From NCBI GenBank assembly GCA_002688315.1, contig NZCN01000014.1, forward strand, positions 1-44,773: 44,773 bases of DNA, read 5' to 3'. Positions within the stretch are counted from its first letter, which is position 1. Each line of letters begins with the position of its first letter. Source of the stretch: Candidatus Woesearchaeota archaeon. GTDB lineage: Archaea; Nanobdellota; Nanobdellia; Woesearchaeales; UBA10216. The notes below the pieces were generated by a model. It had not been told where the DNA came from. It saw nothing but the letters and a program-made list of their open reading frames with translations, and did no database searches. Made by a program: the position numbers and the translations under genes. Positions 18,484 through 25,357 of this stretch are shown in pieces.

Positions 18484-18501
18484 ATTTTTTTTATTTTTTT
18501 A
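18484..18501 (+). terminator. T-tract terminator
   Basis: A nearly unbroken run of T (ATTTTTTTTATTTTTTTA) starts about 20 bases after the zinc-ribbon stop codon, as expected for archaeal U-tract termination. Confidence 0.5.
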
Positions 18502-18545
18502 TTTAATTCTTAACAACAAAGATTAAAAACAGTTGTTAATTCTGA

Positions 18546-19085
18546 ATGTTCATGCAAGCCATGATTGTTCCGGGTAATGGGAATGCCAATCTGTCTCTGA
18601 TATGGTATCCGTATGTTAAACAGGAGTTAGAGAAACTAGGTATTAATGTAATTGCCAAAAACATGCCAGACCCTGATTTAGCGCGCAGAAAATACTGGAT
18701 TCCTTTTATGGAATCACAGATAAAAAACAACGAAGATATTATTTTAATCGGGCATTCTTCAGGTGTTGTTGCAATCCTCAGATATCTGGAAAATCATAAA
18801 GCCAAAGGAGCAGTTTTAGTTAGCGCTTATTCAACAGATCTTGGTGATGAAAAAGAAAGATTGAGCGGATATTTTGACGAGCCATGGCAATGGGAAAAAA
18901 TCAAGAAAAACGTTAACTGGATTACTCAGTTTTCTTCATCAGATGATTCTTTCATTCCCATAGAGGAAGCAAGACACTTAAAGGATAAGCTTTCTGCAGA
19001 TTATCATGAATTTTCTGATCACGGCCATTTTATAGATGCAGAATATCCGGAAATAATCAGCGCAATAAAGGAAAAACTACAATGA
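18546..19085 (+). CDS. RBBP9/YdeN-like serine alpha/beta-hydrolase
   Basis: 179 aa, typical of the small RBBP9 (SerHydrolase) family. VPGNGNANLSLIWYPYV is the oxyanion region at the N-terminus. The nucleophile elbow is IGHSSGVVA (Ser near residue 76), the acid Asp is in SSSDDSFIP, and the catalytic His is in FSDHGHFID. No signal peptide, so cytoplasmic. The substrate is unknown. The start may be Met1 or Met3 (MFMQAM). Its stop overlaps the start of the helicase-fragment gene (ATGA), so the two are translationally coupled. Confidence 0.88.
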   Translation: MFMQAMIVPGNGNANLSLIWYPYVKQELEKLGINVIAKNMPDPDLARRKYWIPFMESQIKNNEDIILIGHSSGVVAILRYLENHKAKGAVLVSAYSTDLGDEKERLSGYFDEPWQWEKIKKNVNWITQFSSSDDSFIPIEEARHLKDKLSADYHEFSDHGHFIDAEYPEIISAIKEKLQ

Positions 19086-20659
19086 AAGAAGAGCTACTCA
19101 TTGAATCAATAACAGATAACCCTGCAATTAATCTTGCTCTGGATACTATTAAAATCGGTAAGCAGGCTTTGGTTTTTGTTGGAACAAGGCCTGGTTCTGA
19201 AAAGTCTGCTGAAGAAGTGGCTAAAAGAGTTAATTTCGGAGCTGGAAAAGGAGATGAAATCAGAAAGCTAGCTAAGTTAGCAAAAGATGTTCTTCATTCA
19301 TTGGATTCACCAACAAGGCAATGCGAACGCTTAAGCAATTGCTTAAAAAAAGGCATCGCATTCCACCATTCCGGATTAACTGCTAAGCAGCGCGAGTTGG
19401 TTGAAGAGAACTTCCGGAAGGGTGTTATTAAGATTATTTGCAATACACCGAGTCTTGCGATGGGAGTAGATTTACCAGCTTACCGTTCTATAATTCGCGA
19501 CTTAAAACGTTTCACACAGCACGGCTATGATTGGATTCCTGTTTTGGAATATCATCAAATGTCAGGCAGAGCTGGCCGGCCAACGTACGACAAAGAAGGC
19601 CAGGCAATAATTTTTGCAAAGTCAGAAGGAGAAGCTGAAGAACTGGAAGAAAAATTCATTAATGGAAAACCGGAAGAAATTTATTCAAAGCTTGCTGTAG
19701 AGCCTGTGCTGAGAAGTTATTTGCTTTCTCTTATTGCTTCAAGAATAGTTACTAACAAACAAGAAATTTTAGCTTTTTTTGAAAAAACATTTTGGGCTTA
19801 TCAGTTTAAAGACATGGCAAAGCTTGAAAAGATAATAAACAAAATGTTGGCTTTGCTCGAACAGTGGGAGTTTATTAAGCTTTCAGCTAAATCAGAGTTT
19901 GTTTCTGCTTCTGAATTAGATGAAGGAAAAATAGTTGCGACTATGCTCGGCAACAGAGTTGCTGAACTTTATTTAGATCCTTTAACAGCTTACAACCTTA
20001 TTAATGGTCTAAAAATTTCTAAAAGCAGAGGCATTAACCCTTTTACTTTATTGCATCTTGTTTCATACACTTCAGAACTCAAGCCATTGTTAAAAGTTAA
20101 AGTAAAAGAGCATGATGATGTTCAAAACTTTTTGCTTGAGCATGAACAAAATCTTCTTGCAAAAGAGCCTTCTCTGTATGAATCAGAGTACGAAGAGTTC
20201 CTGGCTTCAGTTAAAACAGCCATGTTTTTTAACAGTTGGATAGAAGAAAATTCTGAGGAAGTTTTGTTAGAGAACTATAACATACGCCCTGGTGAAATAA
20301 GAGCTAAGCTTGCTAATGCAGACTGGCTTCTTTATTCCTTAACAGAACTAGCCAGGATACTTCAACTGAATCAGCAGCTAAAAGAAATAACAAAATTAAG
20401 ATTTAGAATGAAGTATGGAGTTATGGAAGAGCTTCTGTCATTACTGCAACTGAAAAATATTGGAAGGGTCAGAAGCAGAAAGCTTTTCAGCAACAGAATA
20501 AAAACAATTGCTGATGTTAAGAAAGCAGACGTTGCCACTTTAACGCAAATTCTTGGCTCAGGAAAAGTAGCTTTGGACGTTAAAAAGCAGCTTGGCCAGG
20601 AAGTCAAGGAAGTCCCTTCAGGAAAAAGAAAAGGACAGACAAGCATTTCAAAATATTAA
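19082..20659 (+). CDS. C-terminal half of a Ski2/Hel308-like helicase, lacking the RecA1 domain
   Basis: 525 aa. The sequence begins at the second RecA domain: ALVFVGTRPGSEKSAEEVAKR (motif IV region), IAFHHSGLTAKQRELVEENFRKG, CNTPSLAMGVDLPA (motif V), and HQMSGRAGRPTYDKEG (motif VI). Winged-helix and ratchet domains follow, then a C-terminal helix-hairpin-helix region (LLQLKNIGRVRSRKLF). There is no Walker A or DEAD/DExH box anywhere in it, and the gene upstream is an unrelated hydrolase. It therefore cannot hydrolyse ATP alone. Either an N-terminal half is encoded elsewhere (split gene) or it is a remnant with another role. The intact frame argues against recent decay. Confidence 0.88.
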   Translation: MKEELLIESITDNPAINLALDTIKIGKQALVFVGTRPGSEKSAEEVAKRVNFGAGKGDEIRKLAKLAKDVLHSLDSPTRQCERLSNCLKKGIAFHHSGLTAKQRELVEENFRKGVIKIICNTPSLAMGVDLPAYRSIIRDLKRFTQHGYDWIPVLEYHQMSGRAGRPTYDKEGQAIIFAKSEGEAEELEEKFINGKPEEIYSKLAVEPVLRSYLLSLIASRIVTNKQEILAFFEKTFWAYQFKDMAKLEKIINKMLALLEQWEFIKLSAKSEFVSASELDEGKIVATMLGNRVAELYLDPLTAYNLINGLKISKSRGINPFTLLHLVSYTSELKPLLKVKVKEHDDVQNFLLEHEQNLLAKEPSLYESEYEEFLASVKTAMFFNSWIEENSEEVLLENYNIRPGEIRAKLANADWLLYSLTELARILQLNQQLKEITKLRFRMKYGVMEELLSLLQLKNIGRVRSRKLFSNRIKTIADVKKADVATLTQILGSGKVALDVKKQLGQEVKEVPSGKRKGQTSISKY

Positions 20660-21243
20660 TGTTGTCGTCTTCTTAAGCTGGAAACCAGTCTTTGCAAAGA
20701 ATCAAGTTGTCTCATTAATTTTAATTTCTCATTGTCAGCAGCTTGCAATTGGTTGGAGAATTTACTCAATTCAAAATCTTCTGCTTTGATGCTAGAGCTA
20801 ACGGTTTGGAGTTTTTTAATTTCATCACCAAGGTTGTTGAGTTCATTTTTAACAGAAGTAGCTGTATCTTCAACTTCTTTCTTTAGATTCTCGCTTCCTG
20901 AAAGTTTTGAAGAAATTTCTTGAGTAAGATTGTTAAGTTCGTCCGTTGTTTTTCTAACAAGATTGTTCTGAATTGTGGAAGATATTATTTTTATGGAGTC
21001 TATGCTTTCACCAAGCTGTTCTTTTAATTCTTTAACAGTTCTTAATGCATTAGTATTTTCATTTATTAATTGCTGTTGTTTTTCTATCAAAGATTTCATA
21101 TCTGACTTTGCTGAAGTTATGTCTTCTTTCAATGAAAGAGTTATCTTAGATTGTTTTTCCTGATTACTTTTAATTTCTTTAATTTCAGAATTAAGCTGGT
21201 CTGTCCTTTTCCCTGAAATATTGTCTTTAAGTTTTGAAAGCAT
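20656..21243 (-). CDS. Long coiled-coil protein
   Basis: About 195 aa from Met at 21243 (MLSKLKDNISG). An in-frame Met 22 codons upstream would overlap the promoter. Almost the whole protein is charged heptad-like helix (KEIKSNQEKQSKITLSL through DSLQRLVSSLRRRQ). No signal peptide, and function unknown. It is convergent with the helicase fragment, with stop codons overlapping in the palindrome TTAA. It resembles filament/archaellum-associated coiled coils only in composition. Confidence 0.65.
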   Translation of the reverse strand: MLSKLKDNISGKRTDQLNSEIKEIKSNQEKQSKITLSLKEDITSAKSDMKSLIEKQQQLINENTNALRTVKELKEQLGESIDSIKIISSTIQNNLVRKTTDELNNLTQEISSKLSGSENLKKEVEDTATSVKNELNNLGDEIKKLQTVSSSIKAEDFELSKFSNQLQAADNEKLKLMRQLDSLQRLVSSLRRRQH

Positions 21244-21361
21244 GAAAAAAGGATAAAAAGGTAGTTTAAAAATGTTGCCAGATGCAAACATATTTAAGCG
21301 TTTTATCAACCCAAATTAGTATGCTCCCTTAGTCTAGCCTGGATAAGATGCGACCTTGCGG

Positions 21362-21373
21362 TTGTTAGCAGAA
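21362..21373 (+). other. 12-nt BHB intron 1 of tRNA-Arg(GCG), position 37/38
   Basis: Intron TTGTTAGCAGAA. Loop bases TTGC (32-35) pair with intron GCAG (one T-G). The 5' bulge is GGT, cut GG|T, and the 3' bulge is AAA, cut AA|A. Only six bases remain as the apical loop, with no inner helix. Confidence 0.85.
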
Positions 21374-21394
21374 AGGTTGTGACCGGGGTTCGAA

Positions 21395-21406
21395 TCTATG
21401 CGAAAG
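21395..21406 (+). other. 12-nt BHB intron 2 of tRNA-Arg(GCG), T-loop 59/60
   Basis: Intron TCTATGCGAAAG. Outer helix GGGG/CCCC, central helix TTCG/CGAA, 3' bulge AGT cut AG|T, 5' side AA|T opening directly into the apical loop. Splicing gives TTCGAAT. Confidence 0.87.
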
Positions 21407-21408
21407 TC

Positions 21409-21469
21409 CCCGAGGGAGCATTAGCGACCTCGGGTCCCGAACGAAAGTGAGGACACCCGAGGGAGCATT
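21409..21469 (+). repeat. Partial duplication of the tRNA-Arg(GCG) 3' end
   Basis: CCCGAGGGAGCATT occurs at 21409-21422 (tRNA T-stem and acceptor 3' strand) and again at 21456-21469. The intron's CGAAAGT is also repeated upstream of the second copy (about 21442-21448). The second copy lies in a strong hairpin, CTCGGGT (21429-21435) with ACCCGAG (21455-21461). It ends exactly where the next gene's stop codon begins. It could be a degenerate extra 3' half, a recombination scar, or a tRNA terminator structure. Confidence 0.6.
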
Positions 21470-21810
21470 TATCCTTTCGGTTTACAATATTTCTCATAGA
21501 ACTCAAGTATTTCTTTTGCTTTTCTTGGATTGAGAAAGTAATGCTTCTCTTTTGTTTTCTTTGCAGAAAGAAGCCATTCTCTTCTTTCTAAATCCTTGAT
21601 TGCTTTTTTTGTTGTTTTTTCTCCTTTAAGATGTGATGGCAATCCTTCAAGTATGTGCTGAGTGTGAGAACCTCCCCATTTTCTCCATTGAACTAGCTTA
21701 CTAATGATTCTAGTCTTTACATACAACTCTGTCGTTTTCATACTGAAACGCAGCGCAAGATCTTTAATAAGCCTTACGCGCATATGTCCAGTGTCCAATG
21801 GTTTCTCCAC
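21469..21810 (-). CDS. Winged-helix DNA-binding protein
   Basis: 113 aa from GTG 21810, or 104 aa from ATG 21783 (the choice is open, as neither has a Shine-Dalgarno site). Mid-protein EKTTKKAIKDLERREWLLSA then KEKHYFLNPRKAKEIL fits a winged helix with its recognition helix and wing. No sensor domain, no Cys. It is divergent from another winged-helix gene at 21920, and the 109-base gap between them carries three palindromes. Autoregulation by one or both proteins is the likely arrangement. Its stop codon touches the duplicated tRNA 3' segment. Confidence 0.7.
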   Translation of the reverse strand: MEKPLDTGHMRVRLIKDLALRFSMKTTELYVKTRIISKLVQWRKWGGSHTQHILEGLPSHLKGEKTTKKAIKDLERREWLLSAKKTKEKHYFLNPRKAKEILEFYEKYCKPKG

Positions 21811-21822
21811 GAAAATTTTTCG
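21810..21822. promoter_or_regulatory. Palindrome 1 at the start of the minus-strand wHTH gene
   Basis: CGAAAA-T-TTTTCG, overlapping the possible GTG start codon. It is similar in style to palindrome 2, 6 bases away. Confidence 0.4.
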
Positions 21823-21828
21823 AATATT

Positions 21829-21843
21829 CCGAAATATTTTCGG
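21829..21843. promoter_or_regulatory. Palindrome 2 overlapping the minus-strand TATA box
   Basis: CCGAAA-TAT-TTTCGG. Read on the minus strand the centre AAATATTT is a plausible TATA box for the 113-aa gene, so a bound regulator would block TBP. Confidence 0.5.
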
Positions 21844-21855
21844 AGTTATGTCTTA

Positions 21856-21879
21856 TTTTGATACAATATTGTATCAAAA
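21856..21879. promoter_or_regulatory. Perfect 24-bp palindromic operator
   Basis: Half-site TTTTGATACAAT followed directly by its exact reverse complement. It lies just upstream of the TTTAAATATT box (about 21888-21897) of the plus-strand wHTH gene. A perfect 24-bp dyad in a 109-base divergent promoter region is strong evidence of a dimeric repressor or activator site. Confidence 0.7.
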
Positions 21880-21919
21880 AAGAAACATTTAAATATTAGT
21901 TGAATTTAAAAGAAGCTAT

Positions 21920-22249
21920 ATGAAAGACACATCAATGTTTATTGAATTACTGGGAGACTCCCCTAATGTAAGAGTATTGGACTATCTTATTACAGAAAGA
22001 AATCTGGATTTCTCCAAAACAGATATGGCAAGAAATGCCGGTGTGAGTCGAGCTACACTTTATAGATTATGGAAAGATTTGATAAAAAACAAGATCATAA
22101 TACATACGCGAATCATAGGAAGAGCTAAACTCTATAAATTGAACGCAAGTTTACCTCATATAAAAAAATTAATCGAAATATCTGACATGCAAGTAATTGA
22201 AGAGTTGAAGAGACGAAGTAAAAGTAAAAAACTTGCAGTGAAAGTCTAA
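21920..22249 (+). CDS. Winged-helix transcriptional regulator
   Basis: 109 aa. MKDTSMFIELLGDSPNVRVLDYLI is the usual start of small archaeal winged-helix regulators. FSKTDMARNAGVSRATLYR is a clear helix-turn-helix recognition region and IIIHTRIIGRAKLYKLN is the wing. A basic tail (RRSKSKKLAVKV) ends the protein. No ligand domain is visible. It starts about 25 bases after a TATA box next to the 24-bp palindrome, and it is one base upstream of the tRNA-binding-domain gene, which it may co-regulate. Confidence 0.82.
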   Translation: MKDTSMFIELLGDSPNVRVLDYLITERNLDFSKTDMARNAGVSRATLYRLWKDLIKNKIIIHTRIIGRAKLYKLNASLPHIKKLIEISDMQVIEELKRRSKSKKLAVKV

Positions 22250-22250
22250 G

Positions 22251-22586
22251 ATGAGCACAGTTACGTTTGATGACTGGAAAAAGTTTGACTTAAAAGTTGG
22301 CGAAGTTTTGGAAGTTGCAAGAGTTCCGAAAACTGAGAAGCTTTACAAGCTGCAGGTTGATATTGGAACTGATAAGCCAATACAGATTGTAACAAGTTTG
22401 GTTCCTTACTACAGCGAGGAAGAATTAAAAGGGAAAAAAATAGTGGTTCTTGTAAATTTAGAGAAAGCTAAGTTTGGAGGAGAAATTTCTGAAGGCATGC
22501 TGTTATGCGCAGAAACAGAAGACGAGAGCAAGTGCGTTCTTTTGACGCCTCACAAAGATATCGAGGCTGGAACTCCAATAATGTAG
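22251..22586 (+). CDS. Stand-alone tRNA-binding OB-fold domain (MetG beta/Trbp111/EMAP type)
   Basis: 111 aa. An OB-fold that binds tRNA non-specifically at the elbow. DLKVGEVLEVARVPKTEKLYKLQVDIG is the family signature. ITxVTSLV-type strand (IQIVTSLVPYY), KIVVLVNLEKAKFGGEISEGMLL, and TPHKDIEAGTPI complete the domain. In archaea this domain is often separate from methionyl-tRNA synthetase and assists it. It may also act as a chaperone for structured tRNAs. It directly follows the wHTH gene. Confidence 0.92.
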   Translation: MSTVTFDDWKKFDLKVGEVLEVARVPKTEKLYKLQVDIGTDKPIQIVTSLVPYYSEEELKGKKIVVLVNLEKAKFGGEISEGMLLCAETEDESKCVLLTPHKDIEAGTPIM

Positions 22587-22638
22587 TTGTTTTTTCTTAA
22601 ACGCAATCTATTTAAACAGCAACGGTAACAAAAAGTAT

Positions 22639-23994
22639 ATGGAACAGTTTGACGTTATTGTTGTTGGGGCAGGTTCTGGACTTACAATAGTTGATAGCGC
22701 AGCCAGTCGCGGATTAAAAGTTGCTTTGGTTGAGCAGGGCCCGATGGGAGGAACTTGCTTGAATCGCGGTTGTATTCCTTCTAAGATGTTGATTCACGCT
22801 GCTGATGTTGCCGAGACTATTCAAAACTCTTCTAAATTTGGTATCCGTTCAAAAATTAGTTCTGTTGATTTTAAAGGAATAGTTTCCAGAGTTTCAAAAA
22901 TAGTTGATGGAGATGCGCGTGAAATAGAGGAAGGAATTCGTGAGGAAAAAAACATAACTTTATTCAAAACTGAAGGGAAGTTTATTGGAAAGAAAAAAAT
23001 GCAGGTTGACTCCAGCACAATAACAGCAGATAAAATATTCATCATGGCTGGAACAAGGCCGTTAGTGCCTCCAATTGAAGGCTTGGAAGGCTCTGGTTTT
23101 CTTACAAGCAAAGAAGCTTTGCGCTTGAAGAAATTGCCCAAAACATTAACCATAATAGGCGGAGGTTATATTGCTGCTGAGCTTGCTCATTTCTTTGGCT
23201 CTTTAGGAACTAAAGTAAATATTTTGCAGCGTGACGCTTTGCTTATTCCAAGAGAGGACCAAGAAGTTGCTGAAACTTTTACTGATGTGTTTAGGAAAAA
23301 GCATAATGTTTTCTTAGGTTATAATGCTGAAAAAGTTGAGAAAAAAAGCAGTAAGTTTGTTGTTACTGCCAGCCATGGAAAACTGAAAAAAACAATAAAG
23401 TCAGATCAGCTTCTGCTTGCTGTTGGAAGAGTTCCTAATTCAGATGTTCTTGAAGTTAATAAAGCAGGCATTAAAACAAATGAGCGAGGATACATCAATA
23501 CTAATGATTATCTTGAAACATCTGCCAAAGGTATTTGGGCTGGCGGCGATATTGCTGGGAAATGGTTGTTTAAGCATTCTGCAAACTTAGAAGCTCAGTA
23601 TATGTATCAAAACGCTTTCGATGATGAAAAAATGAAAGTGGATTACGAGCCAATGCCTCATGCAATATTCAGCAGTCCTCAAATTGCAGGTGTTGGCGCT
23701 ATAGAAAATGAATTAAAAAAAGGAACTTATGGAGTTGGAAAGTACGAGTACATTCACACAGGTATGGGAACTGCAATTCAGGACAAAACAGGATTTGTTA
23801 AGATTCTTGTAGATAAGCAAACGAGAAAGATTCTTGGCTGCCATATAATTGGAACAGACGCTTCCACTTTAATTCATGAAGTCATTGTTGCAATGAAAGC
23901 AGGAGCAGATTTAAGTTATTTGACAGGAACCGTGCACATTCACCCTGCTTTGCCAGAAGTTGTTCAAAGAGCAGCTGGGAATGTTGAGTTCTAA
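22639..23994 (+). CDS. lpdA: Dihydrolipoyl dehydrogenase-like flavoprotein disulfide oxidoreductase
   Basis: 451 aa. The family uses FAD, NAD(P) and a redox-active Cys pair. N-terminal FAD site VVVGAGSGLTIVD, active-site GGTCLNRGCIPSKM (residues about 39-52), NAD site IIGGGYIAAELAHF, second FAD site VWAGGDIAGKW-like, and the C-terminal HIHPALPEV with the catalytic His-Glu. All key residues are present. No E1/E2 or glycine-cleavage genes are nearby, so it may instead be a mycothione/coenzyme-A/thiol disulfide reductase supporting redox defence. The TATA box CTATTTAAAC precedes it. Convergent with the GCS2-like gene (4-base overlap). Confidence 0.88.
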   Translation: MEQFDVIVVGAGSGLTIVDSAASRGLKVALVEQGPMGGTCLNRGCIPSKMLIHAADVAETIQNSSKFGIRSKISSVDFKGIVSRVSKIVDGDAREIEEGIREEKNITLFKTEGKFIGKKKMQVDSSTITADKIFIMAGTRPLVPPIEGLEGSGFLTSKEALRLKKLPKTLTIIGGGYIAAELAHFFGSLGTKVNILQRDALLIPREDQEVAETFTDVFRKKHNVFLGYNAEKVEKKSSKFVVTASHGKLKKTIKSDQLLLAVGRVPNSDVLEVNKAGIKTNERGYINTNDYLETSAKGIWAGGDIAGKWLFKHSANLEAQYMYQNAFDDEKMKVDYEPMPHAIFSSPQIAGVGAIENELKKGTYGVGKYEYIHTGMGTAIQDKTGFVKILVDKQTRKILGCHIIGTDASTLIHEVIVAMKAGADLSYLTGTVHIHPALPEVVQRAAGNVEF

Positions 23995-25313
23995 ACATTC
24001 TTGTGCTTTTCTATCAAATCTTGCGTTTTCTCCAAGTCGTCTAGGAACTGGCTTGCGTTAGTTAATGCAAGTTTTTGCGCTATTTCATCAGGGAGTTGTT
24101 CTCCTTGTTTGTAGCCGAGTTTTATTGCCTGGTGCAATATTTTATCTGAGACTGTATGTTCTGTCTCAACCATTTCTTCAAAAGGTCTTAGAAATTTCTT
24201 AGAGCTGTTCGGAACCAGTGTTTTGGCAAGTTTAAGGAATGACTTGCAGTAGCTTCTCACAAAGTCGCTTTCCATGCCAACATAGGCAGACAAGTATTGA
24301 AGTTTTTTTCTAACGTATTCGTCAGGGGGAACAAAAAGTTTGCCTTTTTCTTCCTTAAAGTATTCCGCCACTCCAATGTCTGAAGGGACTACCTGAAGGG
24401 AATGCTCATAAACATCCTGAAAAAGGTGTTTTACTGCAACAGATATGCAAAATAATAATGAGGGGAAATTCATGTCCATTCCTCTTAGTTCTATTGTTCC
24501 ATGAGGGTTTATTTTTACAGGGTTCCATGCTGTAGCAAGCATAGAGCCATAATTTACCGTGTCAACACTTTCAGGAGAAAGCTGGCGAATTATTTTTTTC
24601 CATACAGAATATCTTTCAACAACCATATCTAATAAATCACTTTCATTGAATTTGTAAGGAGGCAGTTCTCCAAATTCTTGAAGGTGTTCTGAATAAAGCC
24701 CTTTTTCATAATTGAGAATTTTCCCTCCTCTGTAAACTATCATTCTTGAATCTTTTCCAAGATGTTTTCCGTCATAAAATGGGGATGATTGCATGAATGT
24801 TGTTAGCACAGGATCTAAAGCTATTGAAAGGTTGTAAGCTTCCACCAAGCTTTTTTTCGTTTTTTTGCTTAGAACTGCTTTAAGGTTTTTTGAAGTTGCG
24901 TCAAAACTGCCTTGAGGCAAAGCATGGTGTAAATGAAATCCCACGCATTTTCCGGTTATGTCAAATTTTTCTGCAAATAATTTCTTTTTTATTTTGTATA
25001 ATCCTTTATCTCTCATTTTAGGAATAAATTCGCCAGGGTATGTTGCTGTTGGAAGAAGCAGGGTTTTTTCCTCACTCGCTGCTTTAACTGAAAGGTTAAT
25101 GTTATCAAGAAGCGATTGAGAAGAAACAGAAACTTTTTCAGACGGGTCACTTCCAATCTCCAGCATGTTCTCTGCTATTTCAGGAATTATGAATGCTTTA
25201 GGAGCTTTCTTTTTGGATTTTTCTATTATTTTATCTGCATTATTGACTATCTGGCCATTCTTATTTACTAGCATGAATTCTATTTCCAAGCCTAATGTTG
25301 ACTTTATCGCCAT
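23991..25313 (-). CDS. GCS2-family glutamate-cysteine ligase-like carboxylate-amine ligase
   Basis: 440 aa. The GCS2 (YbdK-like) family makes amide bonds between a carboxylate, often glutamate, and an amine or cysteine using ATP. The N-terminal GLEIEFMLVN is the signature. FHLHHALPQG, DPVLTTFMQSSPFYDG, the arginine strand SRMIVYRGG, and GTIELRGMDMNFP near residue 275 match the family's metal/ATP-binding positions. Length is normal. The C-terminal 110 residues are helical and less conserved. It lies 44 bases downstream of the CARF-like regulator. A role in gamma-glutamyl thiol synthesis would suit the redox genes here but is only inferred. Confidence 0.85.
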   Translation of the reverse strand: MAIKSTLGLEIEFMLVNKNGQIVNNADKIIEKSKKKAPKAFIIPEIAENMLEIGSDPSEKVSVSSQSLLDNINLSVKAASEEKTLLLPTATYPGEFIPKMRDKGLYKIKKKLFAEKFDITGKCVGFHLHHALPQGSFDATSKNLKAVLSKKTKKSLVEAYNLSIALDPVLTTFMQSSPFYDGKHLGKDSRMIVYRGGKILNYEKGLYSEHLQEFGELPPYKFNESDLLDMVVERYSVWKKIIRQLSPESVDTVNYGSMLATAWNPVKINPHGTIELRGMDMNFPSLLFCISVAVKHLFQDVYEHSLQVVPSDIGVAEYFKEEKGKLFVPPDEYVRKKLQYLSAYVGMESDFVRSYCKSFLKLAKTLVPNSSKKFLRPFEEMVETEHTVSDKILHQAIKLGYKQGEQLPDEIAQKLALTNASQFLDDLEKTQDLIEKHKNV

Positions 25314-25357
25314 TAGTAAGAAGAAGCCAACTGCACGTTTTTTATTGTTTTTGGTTT

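Larger units (their letters stand above)
21323..21420 (+). tRNA. tRNA-Arg(GCG) with two 12-nt introns
   Basis: Acceptor GCTCCCT/AGGGAGC, discriminator A. D-arm GTCTAGCCTGGATAAGAT. Anticodon stem CGACC/GGTTG (one G-T), spliced loop TTGCGGA, anticodon GCG. T-stem CGGGG/CCCCG, spliced T-loop TTCGAAT. Removing 12 bases at 37/38 (21362-21373) and 12 bases at 59/60 (21395-21406) leaves a standard 74-nt tRNA. A TATA-like ATATTTAAGC lies about 30 bases upstream. Confidence 0.9.

Noticed and set aside
21456-21469. Second 3' tRNA copy as the true splice acceptor of tRNA-Arg(GCG)
   Set aside because: Using it would give a T-stem mismatch (ACCCG against CGGGG) and leave no correctly placed CGAA helix. 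The first copy gives a perfect fold.
22251-22586. Beta subunit proof of a split methionyl-tRNA synthetase
   Set aside because: The domain is clear, but the catalytic MetG is not in the window, so pairing cannot be claimed.
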